A DNA stretch of 34,426 nt from positions 1-34,426 of the forward strand of contig RFMW01000235.1 of assembly GCA_009927485.1 (NCBI GenBank), written 5' to 3'. The stretch is from Sphingobacteriia bacterium. GTDB taxonomy: Bacteria > Bacteroidota > Bacteroidia > UBA7662. Below, in pieces: positions 1 to 8,906 of this stretch (position 1 is the stretch's first letter; every line of letters starts with the position of its first letter). Position numbers and translations under genes: made by a program. The notes under the pieces are model-generated. The model was not told the DNA's origin, did no database searches, and saw only the letters and a program-made list of their open reading frames with translations.

Positions 1-80
1 TTTATTCCTGGCCTAATTCCCTTGCCACCTCGGCATGGGAACAAGGAACATTTTAGAAGGACAGAATGGCTGTTATCGTC

Positions 81-88
81 TAAATTTG
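81..88 (+). promoter_or_regulatory. Bacteroidota-type -7 promoter element for the carboxyltransferase gene
   Basis: TAAATTTG matches TAnnTTTG exactly and lies 40 bases before the ATG of the carboxyltransferase gene. No convincing TTG -33 box is seen at the usual distance. The remaining sequence from 1 to 128 shows no gene that can be supported; an in-frame stop at 14-16 could be the tail of an upstream gene, but too little is present to judge. Confidence 0.55.
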
Positions 89-128
89 AACTTGATAAAG
101 AAAATTACCTGAGTTCAAATTAAACCGT

Positions 129-1748
129 ATGTCCACCGAAAGCAAAACCTACTTTGATGACCTCATGCAGGATCTCCGGGTATTGGAGGAGAAAATAGCC
201 CAAGGCGGAGGGGCCAAGGCCATGGCCCGCCTCCATGAAAAGGGTAAAATGTCTGCTAGAGAACGCATCGCAGCCTTGCTGGATCCCGGCACGGATCGTC
301 TTGAAATTGGGGCATTGGCCGGGTTGGGCATGTACGAAGAGGAAGGCGGTTGCCCTTCCGGAGGGGTTGTGGTGGTTTTGGGTTATATCCATGGACGTTT
401 GGTGGTGGTCGTGGCCAACGACGCCACCGTCAAAGCCGGCGCTTGGTTTCCGATCACCGGAAAGAAGAATTTGAGAGCGCAGGAAATAGCAATGGAAAAC
501 CGTTTGCCGATTATTTACTTGGTGGACAGTGCCGGGATCTATCTGCCAATGCAGAACGAGATCTTTGCAGACAAAGAGCATTTCGGGAGAATTTTTCGTA
601 ACAATGCACGCATGTCTTCCATGGGTATTGTACAGATCGCGGCAGTCATGGGGTCTTGCGTAGCAGGGGGGGCGTATTTGCCCATCATGTCCGACGAGGC
701 CTTGATTGTCGAAGGGAGCGGGAGTATTTTCCTGGCAGGTTCTTACCTGGTCAAAGCAGCGATTGGTGAAGAAGTTGACAACGAAAAACTTGGGGGGGCA
801 ACAACGCACTGCGAGATCAGTGGGGTAACCGATCACAAAATGCCCAACGATGCGGCCTGTTTAGAGCGAATTCGTCTACTGGTGAGTCAATTGGCAGAGC
901 CTCAACGTGCAGGTTTTGACAGAGTTACGACCATAGAACCCAGCAGGCCTGCAATCGATTTGTTCGAGCTTTTCCCTGCAGGCAATGCCAAGCCCTATGA
1001 TGTGTTGCCGTTGTTGGAATGTCTGGTGGATGAGGGTTCCATGGTCCCCTACAAAGAGGGCTACGGCCAAAGTATCCTATGCGTTTATGCCCGAATCGAT
1101 GGTTGGGCGGTAGGCATCGTAGCCAACCAACGCAAGGTGGTCAAGAATGCCCAAGGGGAAATGCAATTTGGTGGAGTTATCTATTCGGACTCAGCCGACA
1201 AAGCGACACGGTTTATTGCCAATTGCAATCAGCGTCGCATTCCTTTGGTGTTTCTGCAAGATGTTACCGGGTTTATGGTGGGATCTCGATCCGAACATGG
1301 GGGCATTATCAAGGATGGAGCCAAAATGGTGAATGCCGTGGCGAATTCCGTGGTTCCTAAATTCACCGTCATTACCGGGCATAGTTATGGAGCGGGTAAT
1401 TACGCCATGTGCGGTAAAGCCTACGATCCTCGTTTAATCGTCGCATGGCCATCTGCCGAAATTGCGGTCATGGGCGGAGAACAGGCCTCCAAGGTTCTCT
1501 TGCAGATCCAATCTTCTGCAGCCAAAGCATCTGGAAAATCTTTAGACCCCGAAGCAGAACAACACCTCTTGAAGGAGATCCGGGCCAATTACAAGTCCCA
1601 AACCCATCCGCAATATGCGGCGGCGCGTTTATGGATTGATGGGATTATTGATCCACAGAGAACCCGTAAGGTAATCTCAATGGGAATAGAGGCGGCGAAT
1701 CATGCCCCTGTAACCGAGGCATTCAATATGGGAGTTTTGCAAGTTTAA
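129..1748 (+). CDS. mccB: Acyl-CoA carboxylase, carboxyltransferase (beta) subunit, probably methylcrotonyl-CoA carboxylase
   Basis: This 539-residue protein is a complete biotin-dependent carboxyltransferase: two crotonase-like halves that move carboxylate from carboxybiotin to an acyl-CoA. The N-terminal half carries the stretch around GGAYLPIMSDEALIV and FLAGSYLVKAAIGEEV; this, with the preceding DKEHFGRIFRN, resembles methylcrotonyl-CoA carboxylase beta subunits (leucine breakdown) more than propionyl-CoA carboxylase. The C-terminal half has the expected GGIIKDGAKMVNAVANS and GHSYGAGNYAMCG segments for acyl-CoA binding. Length is normal for the family. The ATG follows a -7 promoter at 81-88. 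No biotin carboxylase is adjacent; the only one in the window is about 29 kb away at the other end. Family assignment is firm; the leucine-pathway substrate is an inference, with geranyl-CoA or another branched acyl-CoA as alternatives. Confidence 0.9.
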   Translation: MSTESKTYFDDLMQDLRVLEEKIAQGGGAKAMARLHEKGKMSARERIAALLDPGTDRLEIGALAGLGMYEEEGGCPSGGVVVVLGYIHGRLVVVVANDATVKAGAWFPITGKKNLRAQEIAMENRLPIIYLVDSAGIYLPMQNEIFADKEHFGRIFRNNARMSSMGIVQIAAVMGSCVAGGAYLPIMSDEALIVEGSGSIFLAGSYLVKAAIGEEVDNEKLGGATTHCEISGVTDHKMPNDAACLERIRLLVSQLAEPQRAGFDRVTTIEPSRPAIDLFELFPAGNAKPYDVLPLLECLVDEGSMVPYKEGYGQSILCVYARIDGWAVGIVANQRKVVKNAQGEMQFGGVIYSDSADKATRFIANCNQRRIPLVFLQDVTGFMVGSRSEHGGIIKDGAKMVNAVANSVVPKFTVITGHSYGAGNYAMCGKAYDPRLIVAWPSAEIAVMGGEQASKVLLQIQSSAAKASGKSLDPEAEQHLLKEIRANYKSQTHPQYAAARLWIDGIIDPQRTRKVISMGIEAANHAPVTEAFNMGVLQV

Positions 1749-1802
1749 GTCCAAACCTGACCTAGGCCTGCGCCCAAGATGGATTCAAAAATTACTTTAG
1801 GG

Positions 1803-1967
1803 CTAGGCCCCGGCCTCCTCTGCGGCGATGGATTCCGAGAGGGAAACCCTGGCGACCCGGTTCGGGTTGCTGTACGAACCCAAAGTGGTTCCCTTGAGTT
1901 TCTGATTTCTCAAGGTGGATTTGATTTTATTCTTGGCGGCTTTGCGCTTGAGGGTACTTACGGCCAT
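1803..1967 (-). CDS. Small basic protein of unknown function, 54 residues
   Basis: A short reading frame encodes 54 residues with a strongly basic N-terminal half (starts MAVSTLKRKAAKNKIKS, rich in Lys/Arg) and an acidic, alanine-rich end. No family is recognised. The case for a real gene is its ATG 28 bases downstream of a perfect TATCTTTG promoter box on the same strand, and the composition: a basic helix-like N terminus unlike a chance frame. The same frame is open further upstream into the arginine decarboxylase gene, but that extension has no support. It lies just downstream of, and in the same direction as, the arginine decarboxylase gene. A nucleic-acid or ribosome-associated role would suit the charge but is only a guess. 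Confidence 0.55.
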   Translation of the reverse strand: MAVSTLKRKAAKNKIKSTLRNQKLKGTTLGSYSNPNRVARVSLSESIAAEEAGA

Positions 1968-1995
1968 GTTAATGAGTTTCAGCGTTGGAAGGGGA

Positions 1996-2003
1996 CAAAG
2001 ATA
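1996..2003 (-). promoter_or_regulatory. -7 promoter element for the 54-residue protein gene
   Basis: Read on the minus strand the sequence is TATCTTTG, an exact TAnnTTTG match, 28 bases before the ATG at 1967. No TTG box lies at 17-23 bases upstream; the nearest is 12 bases away. It indicates the small gene can be transcribed separately from the decarboxylase gene upstream. Confidence 0.55.
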
Positions 2004-2038
2004 AGCGGTTTCGATCAACCTCGGCGGGTTTTCTTGGC

Positions 2039-3421
2039 CTAATATCCCAAGATTTTGAGAACTTGTTTGCTGCTTTGCTCCTCTTGGAAGAGTCGGTAAT
2101 CGATTTGATTGTCCTTGGTTTTGCGAATCAAGACATGCCTGGGGGTGGGGATCAGGCAATGGTGAATTCCGCCCGTTCCGCTCAGGGTTTCCTGGTAAGC
2201 CCCGGTATGAAAGAAGGCCAGGTACTGAGCCTTCCGTGTTTTGGGCATCCAGGTGGAGGCGTTGTTGGGCTCTGTTTTGTAATAATCCAGGCTATCGCAG
2301 GTAATGCCTCCGATATTGACCCTTTCGTATTCCGCATCCCAGTTGTTTAGGGGAAGCATGATAAAGTTCTGGTTCATGGCCCATACATCGGGGAGCATGG
2401 TAATCATGCTGCCGTCCACCATGAGCCACTTTTCTTTGTCGTTCTGTTGCTTGCGCGCAAGGACTTTGAAGATGATTCCGGAGGCTTCAGCCACGGTATA
2501 GGATCCGAATTCGGTTACAATATCAGGTTCAGGGACACCGTTTTCGTTGCAAATTGTTTTGATGCGACCAATGATTTCCCCAATCATGTAGGTGTAATCG
2601 TAATTGAATTCCAAAGAGTTTTTGAAAGGCAATCCGCCCCCGATGTCCAGCATATGAAGGTCCGGGCAGACCTTCCGAAGCTTGGCGTAGGTCAAAACCA
2701 ATTTTTCCAATTCGTTCCAGAAATGGGGAGTATCGTTGAATCCTGAACTCACAAAGAAATGCAAAAGCTTGAGCTTAAAGCGATTATCTTCTTTTATTTT
2801 GTGTTGATAAAAATCCACGATTTCATCGGCACGAATCCCCAATCGGCTTGTATAAAATGGGAAATCAGGCTTTTCTTCTGCAGATAAACGAATGCCCAAT
2901 TGCATTTCCGATTCGACTTCGTTGTCGTAATAATTAAATTCTTCTTTGTTATCGAGAACCGGAATGATGTTTCGAAAACCATCGTGAAGCAAATCGACGA
3001 TATTTTCTTTGTACAATTCCTTTTTGAACCCGTTGCACACGATCATGATCTCTTTGTTCACCAAACCCTTGCGTTCCAGGGCTTCGATGATGGGCATGTC
3101 AAAGGCCGATGAAGTCTCCAGCTTGATATCGTTGGCCAGGGCCTCCTCGAGGATGTGTCGGAAATGGGAGCTTTTGGTGCAATAACAATAGGTATAAGTG
3201 CCTTGGTACTGGTGTTCTGCCATGGCCTGCCGGAAGAGCTTTTTAGCGCCTTGGATTTTTTGGGAAATCAGGGGCAAATACGTGAAACGCAACGGGGTTC
3301 CGAAGGTTTCGGCGAGCTCCATCAGGTTGATATCGTGGAAGTACAATTCGTCTTCCAATAATTTCCAACCGTCCTGGGGGAAACCCACGCTAAGGTCCAA
3401 GAATTCGGCGTAACTTTGCAA
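2039..3421 (-). CDS. speA: PLP-dependent arginine decarboxylase (alanine-racemase fold)
   Basis: This 460-residue enzyme belongs to the fold-type III PLP decarboxylases and most likely converts arginine to agmatine, the entry to polyamine synthesis. The PLP lysine is probably K83 in YCYCTKSSHF at the start of the barrel; a glycine-rich phosphate-binding segment (MLDIGGGLPF) and a late EFGSYTVAEAS segment are in the expected order. It is shorter than the classical E. coli SpeA (about 650 residues), which is usual for the Bacteroidota form. It is transcribed divergently from an arginase-family gene, so two arginine-consuming enzymes share one intergenic region. A -7 box lies at 3451-3458. Decarboxylase fold is well supported; arginine rather than another basic amino acid is inferred from overall resemblance and context. 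Confidence 0.82.
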   Translation of the reverse strand: MQSYAEFLDLSVGFPQDGWKLLEDELYFHDINLMELAETFGTPLRFTYLPLISQKIQGAKKLFRQAMAEHQYQGTYTYCYCTKSSHFRHILEEALANDIKLETSSAFDMPIIEALERKGLVNKEIMIVCNGFKKELYKENIVDLLHDGFRNIIPVLDNKEEFNYYDNEVESEMQLGIRLSAEEKPDFPFYTSRLGIRADEIVDFYQHKIKEDNRFKLKLLHFFVSSGFNDTPHFWNELEKLVLTYAKLRKVCPDLHMLDIGGGLPFKNSLEFNYDYTYMIGEIIGRIKTICNENGVPEPDIVTEFGSYTVAEASGIIFKVLARKQQNDKEKWLMVDGSMITMLPDVWAMNQNFIMLPLNNWDAEYERVNIGGITCDSLDYYKTEPNNASTWMPKTRKAQYLAFFHTGAYQETLSGTGGIHHCLIPTPRHVLIRKTKDNQIDYRLFQEEQSSKQVLKILGY

Positions 3422-3450
3422 AGTAGGCTATTTGTGGCTTTAGGGCCGGC

Positions 3451-3458
3451 AAATTTAC
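3451..3458 (-). promoter_or_regulatory. -7 promoter element for the arginine decarboxylase gene
   Basis: On the minus strand this reads TAAATTTG, matching TAnnTTTG, 29 bases ahead of the decarboxylase ATG. A TTG at the expected -33 spacing is not evident. The divergent arginase gene shows no clear box of its own in the 98-base gap. Confidence 0.5.
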
Positions 3459-3519
3459 AAGTTTCTACAAACTCTACACCCTTTCTTACAGGATTTCATC
3501 ACCCTAGCTCGCCCATGCC

Positions 3520-4485
3520 ATGTCTCGACTGCATTTAATTGAGGTTCGTTCCGAATTGGGAGCAGGGACCCGGGGCGCAAGTTTGGGGGTCGAGGCTGTC
3601 AAAATCGCTGCCCACGACTTTGCAAGCAAGTTTTTTTACAAAATTCCTGCCACCGTGGTGCCTGATCGCAACGACCTCTTGTACGGTTCAGAGGGTTCTC
3701 CCTTTGCGCGCTACCTCCCCGGTGTTGCCGAAGTCATCCAAAATGTTCGTGACGCGGTCGCAGAAAGCCTGCTTAGGGACGAATACCCCATCGTTTTGGC
3801 CGGGGATCATAGTACTGCGGCCGGAACGATCGCAGGAATTCGTAAGGCCATGCCTGATCGACGATTGGGGGTGATTTGGGTGGATGCCCATGCGGATATT
3901 CATTCGCCTTGGACCACTCCTTCGGGGAATCTGCACGGCATGACCCTTGCGATTGCCCTGGGCGAGGATCATCGTGATGCCGCCGTGCGCGAGCCGGATG
4001 CCACCACGGTCAAGCGGTGGCATGCCCTTCAAGCGATTGCTGGCACCCCTCCCATGGTGAATTATTCCGACTTGGTTTACATAGCATTGAGGGATCTTGA
4101 GCCTCAAGAATCCAAACTTATTCGAAAACACAAGGTCAAAGTCTTCAGCGTATCTGATTTGCGCCGCAAAGGGGTGGAACGAATAGCCTTGGATGCTTTG
4201 AATGCGTTGTCCTCGTGCGATGCCATTTATGTTTCATTCGATGTGGACAGTTTGGATGCTCGTTTAAGCCAAGGGACAGGAACCCCTGTGCCAGGGGGAA
4301 TCAACGAGCGTGAAGCGGGGAAATTGCTTCAGAATCTGGTACGCAACCCCAAAGTCTGTTGTTTTGAAATGGTGGAAATCAACCCTACCCTGGACAAAGA
4401 AAATTTAATGGCCGAAATGGCCTTCGAAATTTTGGTGAAAGTGGCGAATGCCATTGACTTACAAATCCCTTCTAAAGATGCTTAG
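3520..4485 (+). CDS. Arginase-family (ureohydrolase) enzyme, probably arginase
   Basis: A 321-residue ureohydrolase, a binuclear manganese enzyme that hydrolyses guanidino groups to urea. Metal-binding motifs are all present: AGDHST, WVDAHADIH and SFDVDSLD. The segment TPSGNLHGM after the DAHAD motif is the arginase form, which recognises the alpha-amino and carboxylate groups of arginine; agmatinases usually have a shorter HGT-type motif there. Arginase (arginine to ornithine plus urea) is therefore preferred over agmatinase, although the neighbouring arginine decarboxylase would make agmatinase attractive. The gene is followed after 3 bases by argS, so the two are almost certainly co-transcribed. 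Formiminoglutamase (HutG) is another family member and cannot be fully excluded. Confidence 0.82.
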   Translation: MSRLHLIEVRSELGAGTRGASLGVEAVKIAAHDFASKFFYKIPATVVPDRNDLLYGSEGSPFARYLPGVAEVIQNVRDAVAESLLRDEYPIVLAGDHSTAAGTIAGIRKAMPDRRLGVIWVDAHADIHSPWTTPSGNLHGMTLAIALGEDHRDAAVREPDATTVKRWHALQAIAGTPPMVNYSDLVYIALRDLEPQESKLIRKHKVKVFSVSDLRRKGVERIALDALNALSSCDAIYVSFDVDSLDARLSQGTGTPVPGGINEREAGKLLQNLVRNPKVCCFEMVEINPTLDKENLMAEMAFEILVKVANAIDLQIPSKDA

Positions 4486-4488
4486 GTT

Positions 4489-6348
4489 ATGATCGAGTGG
4501 AACGAGGTTTTGGCACAACGACTGGATGCCCCACTGCGGGCATGGTTTGCCGAACAATCGCTGTGGAAAGAGCGTAACGTAGAACCTGTTTGGCAAGAAA
4601 CCCGCAAAGAATTCGAAGGGGAATTAACCCTGGTTTTGTTTGGTCCCGCCAAAGCTGCCGGCGTCAAGCCTGAACTTTTGGCAACGATGCTGGAATCTTT
4701 TTGGCCATCCTTGACGCTTGAAAATGGAGACCCATTGATTCGCACGGTGCGCCTTGCCGGTGGATTCTTGAATTTGGGTCTGAGTTACGCCTATTGGCGC
4801 CAGCGTTGGTCCATGGGTTACTCGCTCTCAACGGATCTTGTACATGTTCACGCTGACCAAGCGAACCTTCCGAAACGATCCAAAATTGTTCTCGAATACA
4901 GTTCCCCCAACACCAACAAACCCTTGCACCTGGGTCATGTTCGCAACAATTTGTTGGGAGACTCCATGTACCGCATCTTGAAATCACTTGGTCATGAAGT
5001 CGTTCGGGTACAAGTCATTAACGACCGAGGCATTCATATCTGCAAAAGCATGTTAGCTTGGCAGAAATTTGGGGAAGGAGTACAGCCCAAGGACGTGAAT
5101 GCCAAGGGCGATCATTTTGTCGGTCATTATTATGTCCTTTACGAAAAGGCATTTCAAGCCCAGGTAGAAGAAGCGATTGCCGCAGGCGTGACTCGCGAAG
5201 AGGCGGAGGCCACGGCGACTATACTCCAGGAAGCAAGGACAATGTTGCAACAATGGGAATTGGGTGATGAGGCGGTGGTCAATTTATGGAAAATGATGAA
5301 TTCCTGGGTTTATGAAGGCTTCGACATTACCTATGAACGCCTAGGGATTGGCTTTGACCGCAATTATTACGAGTCTCAAACTTATGTATTGGGCAAGAAT
5401 TTGGTCGAACAAGGACTGGCTCAGGGCGTTTTTCGCAAAGATGAAAAGGGGGCTGTTTGGGCTGATCTCCAAGACATCGGCTTGGATTCCAAAATATTGT
5501 TACGAAGTGACGGGACCTCGGTTTACATCACTCAAGATTTGGGTACAGCCGATCAACGGCAGAAAGATTGGGGCTTTGATCGGATGATTTACACAGTGGC
5601 GGATGAGCAGAATTATCATTTCAAAGTACTGTTCGCGATCCTCGATAAACTGGGCTTTGCATGGGCCAGCCGTTGCCACCATCTTTCGTACGGCATGGTG
5701 GATTTGCCCAGCGGCCGTATGAAATCCAGGGAGGGGAAGGTCGTGGATGCCGATGATCTGATGGACGAAGTTCAAGGTCTCGCCGAAGCCAAGATGGGCG
5801 AATCCGAAAAGTTACAGGCCATGGCTTTGGAGGAACGCCAGGAATTGGCTTTGCAAATTGGGCTTGCAGCCTTGAAATTCTACATCCTCAAAGTCGATCC
5901 TTCCAAAAGAATGACCTTCAACCCCGAAGATTCCATCGATATGCAAGGCCATACCGGGCCATTCGTTCAATATGCTCACGCAAGGATTGCCTCCATGCTT
6001 GCTCGGGTTGTTGACCTTGAACCTGCTGAACCCTCCCATCCGGGATTGGAACCATGGTCCTTGGATCTTCACAGGGATTGGCTACCTGCAGAATTGGAAC
6101 TTGTTCGTCAATTCTCTCAGTTTGCCCCCGCCGTGAATTTGGCAGCCGAGAAATACAACCCAGCCCATGTTGCCGATTTTGCGTACAGCCTCGCAACGGC
6201 GTTTAATCGATTTTACCATGACTGCCCCGTTCTGCAAGAGAACCATGCCGAAACCAGGAGCTTTCGCATTGGACTCTGCCAGCAAACCCGTCAATTGTTG
6301 AGCGATTCTTTGGATTTGTTGGGCATCAAAGCCCCTCAACGCATGTAA
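4489..6348 (+). CDS. argS: Arginyl-tRNA synthetase
   Basis: Class I aminoacyl-tRNA synthetase of 619 residues that charges tRNA-Arg. The N-terminal Add1-type domain occupies about residues 1-110; the HIGH signature appears as HLGH at 147-150 within [15 protein letters not shown], and the KMSKS-like loop is RMKSREGKV at about 410-418. The C-terminal anticodon-binding domain follows from about 490 ([13 protein letters not shown] onward). Length is typical. The ATG is 3 bases after the stop of the arginase-family gene. Linking a charging enzyme for arginine to arginine catabolism may couple supply and use, but this is inference; a tRNA-Arg(ACG) gene also lies in the window 12 kb away. Confidence 0.97.
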   Translation: MIEWNEVLAQRLDAPLRAWFAEQSLWKERNVEPVWQETRKEFEGELTLVLFGPAKAAGVKPELLATMLESFWPSLTLENGDPLIRTVRLAGGFLNLGLSYAYWRQRWSMGYSLSTDLVHVHADQANLPKRSKIVLEYSSPNTNKPLHLGHVRNNLLGDSMYRILKSLGHEVVRVQVINDRGIHICKSMLAWQKFGEGVQPKDVNAKGDHFVGHYYVLYEKAFQAQVEEAIAAGVTREEAEATATILQEARTMLQQWELGDEAVVNLWKMMNSWVYEGFDITYERLGIGFDRNYYESQTYVLGKNLVEQGLAQGVFRKDEKGAVWADLQDIGLDSKILLRSDGTSVYITQDLGTADQRQKDWGFDRMIYTVADEQNYHFKVLFAILDKLGFAWASRCHHLSYGMVDLPSGRMKSREGKVVDADDLMDEVQGLAEAKMGESEKLQAMALEERQELALQIGLAALKFYILKVDPSKRMTFNPEDSIDMQGHTGPFVQYAHARIASMLARVVDLEPAEPSHPGLEPWSLDLHRDWLPAELELVRQFSQFAPAVNLAAEKYNPAHVADFAYSLATAFNRFYHDCPVLQENHAETRSFRIGLCQQTRQLLSDSLDLLGIKAPQRM

Positions 6349-6388
6349 ATCACCCTTACCTTTCTTTCTCACCATCAAAATCAATTCG

Positions 6389-7375
6389 ATGAGCGACCTT
6401 GTTTTCTTACTTGTCATAGCCGGTGGATTGGCTTTGGCCTTTTTCACCCTTTTGTATTTTGTACCCGTTAATTTGTGGATTACCGCCGTTTTTTCCGGTG
6501 TTCGTATCGGTATCATGGATTTGGTTTTGATGAGAATTCGTAAGGTTCCACCAGCAGTCGTCGTGAATGCGATGATCACCTCCACCAAAGCCGGTCTCAG
6601 CGTTTCGGCCAATGAAATCGAAACCCATTACCTTGCCGGTGGTCACGTCAACAACGTAATCAGGGCTTTGATTTCGGCTGAGAAAGCCAATATCCCCTTG
6701 GATTTCAAAGCCGCCACGGCGATTGATTTGGCAGGTCGGGATGTGTTTGAGGCTGTGCAAATGTCGGTCAACCCCAAGGTTATCGATACGCCTCCGGTGA
6801 CGGCGGTGGCCAAAGACGGTATTCAATTGATTGCCAGAGCAAGGGTAACCGTTCGGGCCAGCATCAAACAGCTTGTTGGGGGTGCCGGTGAGGAAACTGT
6901 GTTGGCGAGGGTGGGTGAAGGGGTGGTTTCTTCGATCGGTTCGGCGGTGAATCACAAAGAGGTTCTTGAAAATCCTGACCTTATTTCCAAGGCAGTGCTC
7001 AACAAAGGCCTGGATGCCGGGACCGCTTTCGAAATTTTGTCCATTGATATTGCGGACGTGGATGTGGGAAAGAATATTGGTGCGGGTTTGCAGACCGATC
7101 AAGCCGAGGCCGACAAGAAAATCGCCCAGGCCAGGGCTGAGGAAAAGCGCGCAATGGCCGTGGCCTTGGAGCAAGAATTCAAGGCGCATACCCAAGAAGC
7201 GAGGGCCAAAGTAATCGAGGCAGAAGCCAAAATCCCACTAGCCATTGCCGATGCCTTTCGGCAAGGGCAATTGGGTGTTATGGATTATTACCGTATGCAG
7301 AATATCAAGGCCGATACGGACATGCGCGAATCCATTGCCAAGCCGGCCTCCGCTTCTTCGGATCAGAAACCGTAA
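6389..7375 (+). CDS. floA: Flotillin-like membrane scaffold protein FloA (SPFH domain)
   Basis: A 328-residue FloA/YqfA-type protein thought to organise lipid microdomains. Residues about 5-30 form a hydrophobic membrane hairpin, followed by an SPFH domain (about 40-220, including [19 protein letters not shown] and [20 protein letters not shown]) and an alanine/glutamate-rich coiled-coil (about 230-290, with [22 protein letters not shown]). The family's usual length is about 330. It begins 40 bases after argS on the same strand. Its last 13 bases overlap the end of the convergent HtrA protease gene. No NfeD-type partner is next to it. Confidence 0.94.
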   Translation: MSDLVFLLVIAGGLALAFFTLLYFVPVNLWITAVFSGVRIGIMDLVLMRIRKVPPAVVVNAMITSTKAGLSVSANEIETHYLAGGHVNNVIRALISAEKANIPLDFKAATAIDLAGRDVFEAVQMSVNPKVIDTPPVTAVAKDGIQLIARARVTVRASIKQLVGGAGEETVLARVGEGVVSSIGSAVNHKEVLENPDLISKAVLNKGLDAGTAFEILSIDIADVDVGKNIGAGLQTDQAEADKKIAQARAEEKRAMAVALEQEFKAHTQEARAKVIEAEAKIPLAIADAFRQGQLGVMDYYRMQNIKADTDMRESIAKPASASSDQKP

Positions 7376-8814
7376 AAGGAATAAACGGATTTGCCTCCGT
7401 TTTTGTCATAGCCTTCGATGACAACCTGCCCTCGGGTTGAACTCAACGCATCGATCACATCGATAGGAGATTGCATTGCTTTTTTGTTGACATGGGTAAT
7501 CACAAATCCTTCGCGCAATCCCATTCTGCTGAGCGTTCCGGCTTGAATGGAAAGAATGCGCACCCCATGAGGACTCCCTAGGCGATCCAATTCCATCTTG
7601 CTAAGGGGCTCCAATTCGCAGCCCAGATCCGTTGATCGTACGCTGCGGTTCTTTTGGATTTCGGTGTCACCATCAAGGTTGGTCAAACGAACTTTTCTTT
7701 TGATCGCCTTACCGTCTCTTTCGAGAAGGAGTTCGACGGTCTCTCCAGGCCGTCGATAGCTAAGTTGTTCATCATAAGCAGATTTGCTGTGAACAGCCTC
7801 GTCGTTAATCGCTGTGATCACATCTCCCGAAAGGAGACCAGCTTCTTTGGCACCCCCGCTTGCTAGGATGGAAGTGATGAACACCCCGTTCAGGTGTGAA
7901 ATGCAGGCCTGTTTGCAAATCTTTTCATCCAAATCCACGACCTCAGCGCCCAAAAAGGCCCGTTGAACTTTGCCGAATTCCTTGAGATCTCCAATGATTT
8001 TGCGAACGATGTTCGATGGGATGGCGAAGCCGTAGCCGTTGTAGGATCCTGTTTTGGAAAGGATGGCGGTATTGATGCCGATGAGTGCTCCGGAGGTATT
8101 GACCAAAGCACCACCGGAATTACCGGGGTTGATGGCGGCGTCCGTTTGTATAAAAGCCTCGATAGGGAACATATTGCTCATCAGGTGCAGGTTCCTTCCC
8201 TTGGCACTGACAATGCCCGCGGTCACGGTGGAGGTCAAGTTGAATGGATTCCCAACGGCAAGCACCCATTCGCCAACCTTGACCTGGGATGAATTGGCAA
8301 AGGGTACAACGGGTAAGCCGGAAGCATCAATTTTGAGCAGGGCCAAGTCAGACCCCGGGTCGCTTCCCACCAACTCTGCGGTCAGGGTTTTCTTATTGAA
8401 CAGAACCACTTCAATTTTGGTCGCTTTATCCACCACATGGTTGTTGGTCACGATATACCCATCATCGGATACAATGACCCCGGAACCGGAATTCAAAACG
8501 GTCTGAGGACCTTGATTGAAGAAATCCCCAAAAAACCAATCGTTGAATGAACGCATAGCCTGGGTGGACTGGGTTTTGATATAGACCACCGCCGGGGTAC
8601 TGCGTTCGCTGGCCTCCACAAAATCAGGGATTGCGTTCCCGGCGCCAATAGGGATAGGTCTGGGCCCATCTTGGACCTCCCCTTGCCACCATGGCGCAAA
8701 TTGTTCGGAGCGCACCTGTTCCACCGCCCAACGCGCCCCGCCCCAAGCCGCAAGCACGACCAAAATCATAAACAAAAACGCCTGGACGAAAAATTTGGAG
8801 ATGTTTGAAAACAT
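7363..8814 (-). CDS. degP: HtrA/Do-type periplasmic serine protease with two PDZ domains
   Basis: Trypsin-like quality-control protease of 483 residues. A single N-terminal membrane segment or uncleaved signal spans residues about 9-24. The catalytic triad is visible: His126 (VTNNHVVD), Asp156 (GSDLALLKI) and Ser233 (NPGNSGGAL). PDZ1 runs from about 285 to 375 ([13 protein letters not shown]) and PDZ2 from about 395 to the end ([14 protein letters not shown]). The protein degrades or refolds misfolded envelope proteins. It has a strong own promoter at 8842-8869. Two cysteines near residues 310-315 ([10 protein letters not shown]) at the start of PDZ1 are a small oddity. DegP, DegQ and DegS-like naming cannot be separated here; the symbol is nominal. 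Confidence 0.93.
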   Translation of the reverse strand: MFSNISKFFVQAFLFMILVVLAAWGGARWAVEQVRSEQFAPWWQGEVQDGPRPIPIGAGNAIPDFVEASERSTPAVVYIKTQSTQAMRSFNDWFFGDFFNQGPQTVLNSGSGVIVSDDGYIVTNNHVVDKATKIEVVLFNKKTLTAELVGSDPGSDLALLKIDASGLPVVPFANSSQVKVGEWVLAVGNPFNLTSTVTAGIVSAKGRNLHLMSNMFPIEAFIQTDAAINPGNSGGALVNTSGALIGINTAILSKTGSYNGYGFAIPSNIVRKIIGDLKEFGKVQRAFLGAEVVDLDEKICKQACISHLNGVFITSILASGGAKEAGLLSGDVITAINDEAVHSKSAYDEQLSYRRPGETVELLLERDGKAIKRKVRLTNLDGDTEIQKNRSVRSTDLGCELEPLSKMELDRLGSPHGVRILSIQAGTLSRMGLREGFVITHVNKKAMQSPIDVIDALSSTRGQVVIEGYDKNGGKSVYSFYGF

Positions 8815-8841
8815 AGAATAGGTTTAAAGGACCTGGAATCG

Positions 8842-8869
8842 CAAAAATAATTTCCGGGTTAAGGTCCAA
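8842..8869 (-). promoter_or_regulatory. Promoter of the HtrA-type protease gene (TTG-N17-TATTTTTG)
   Basis: On the minus strand TTG (8867-8869) is followed after 17 bases by TATTTTTG (8842-8849), fitting the Bacteroidota consensus TTG-N17-23-TAnnTTTG. The -7 box is 27 bases before the ATG. Confidence 0.65.
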
Positions 8870-8906
8870 GCAAATTGATGGTTACTTTGTAACGTCGGTT
8901 CAAGCC

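Noticed and set aside
120-836. A 238-codon open frame on the minus strand opposite the carboxyltransferase
   Set aside because: It is the antisense shadow of a conserved enzyme, with no recognisable protein features.
6407-7195. A long open frame of 262 codons on the strand opposite floA
   Set aside because: It runs wholly antisense to a well-recognised gene, has no family resemblance and reflects codon-use bias of floA.
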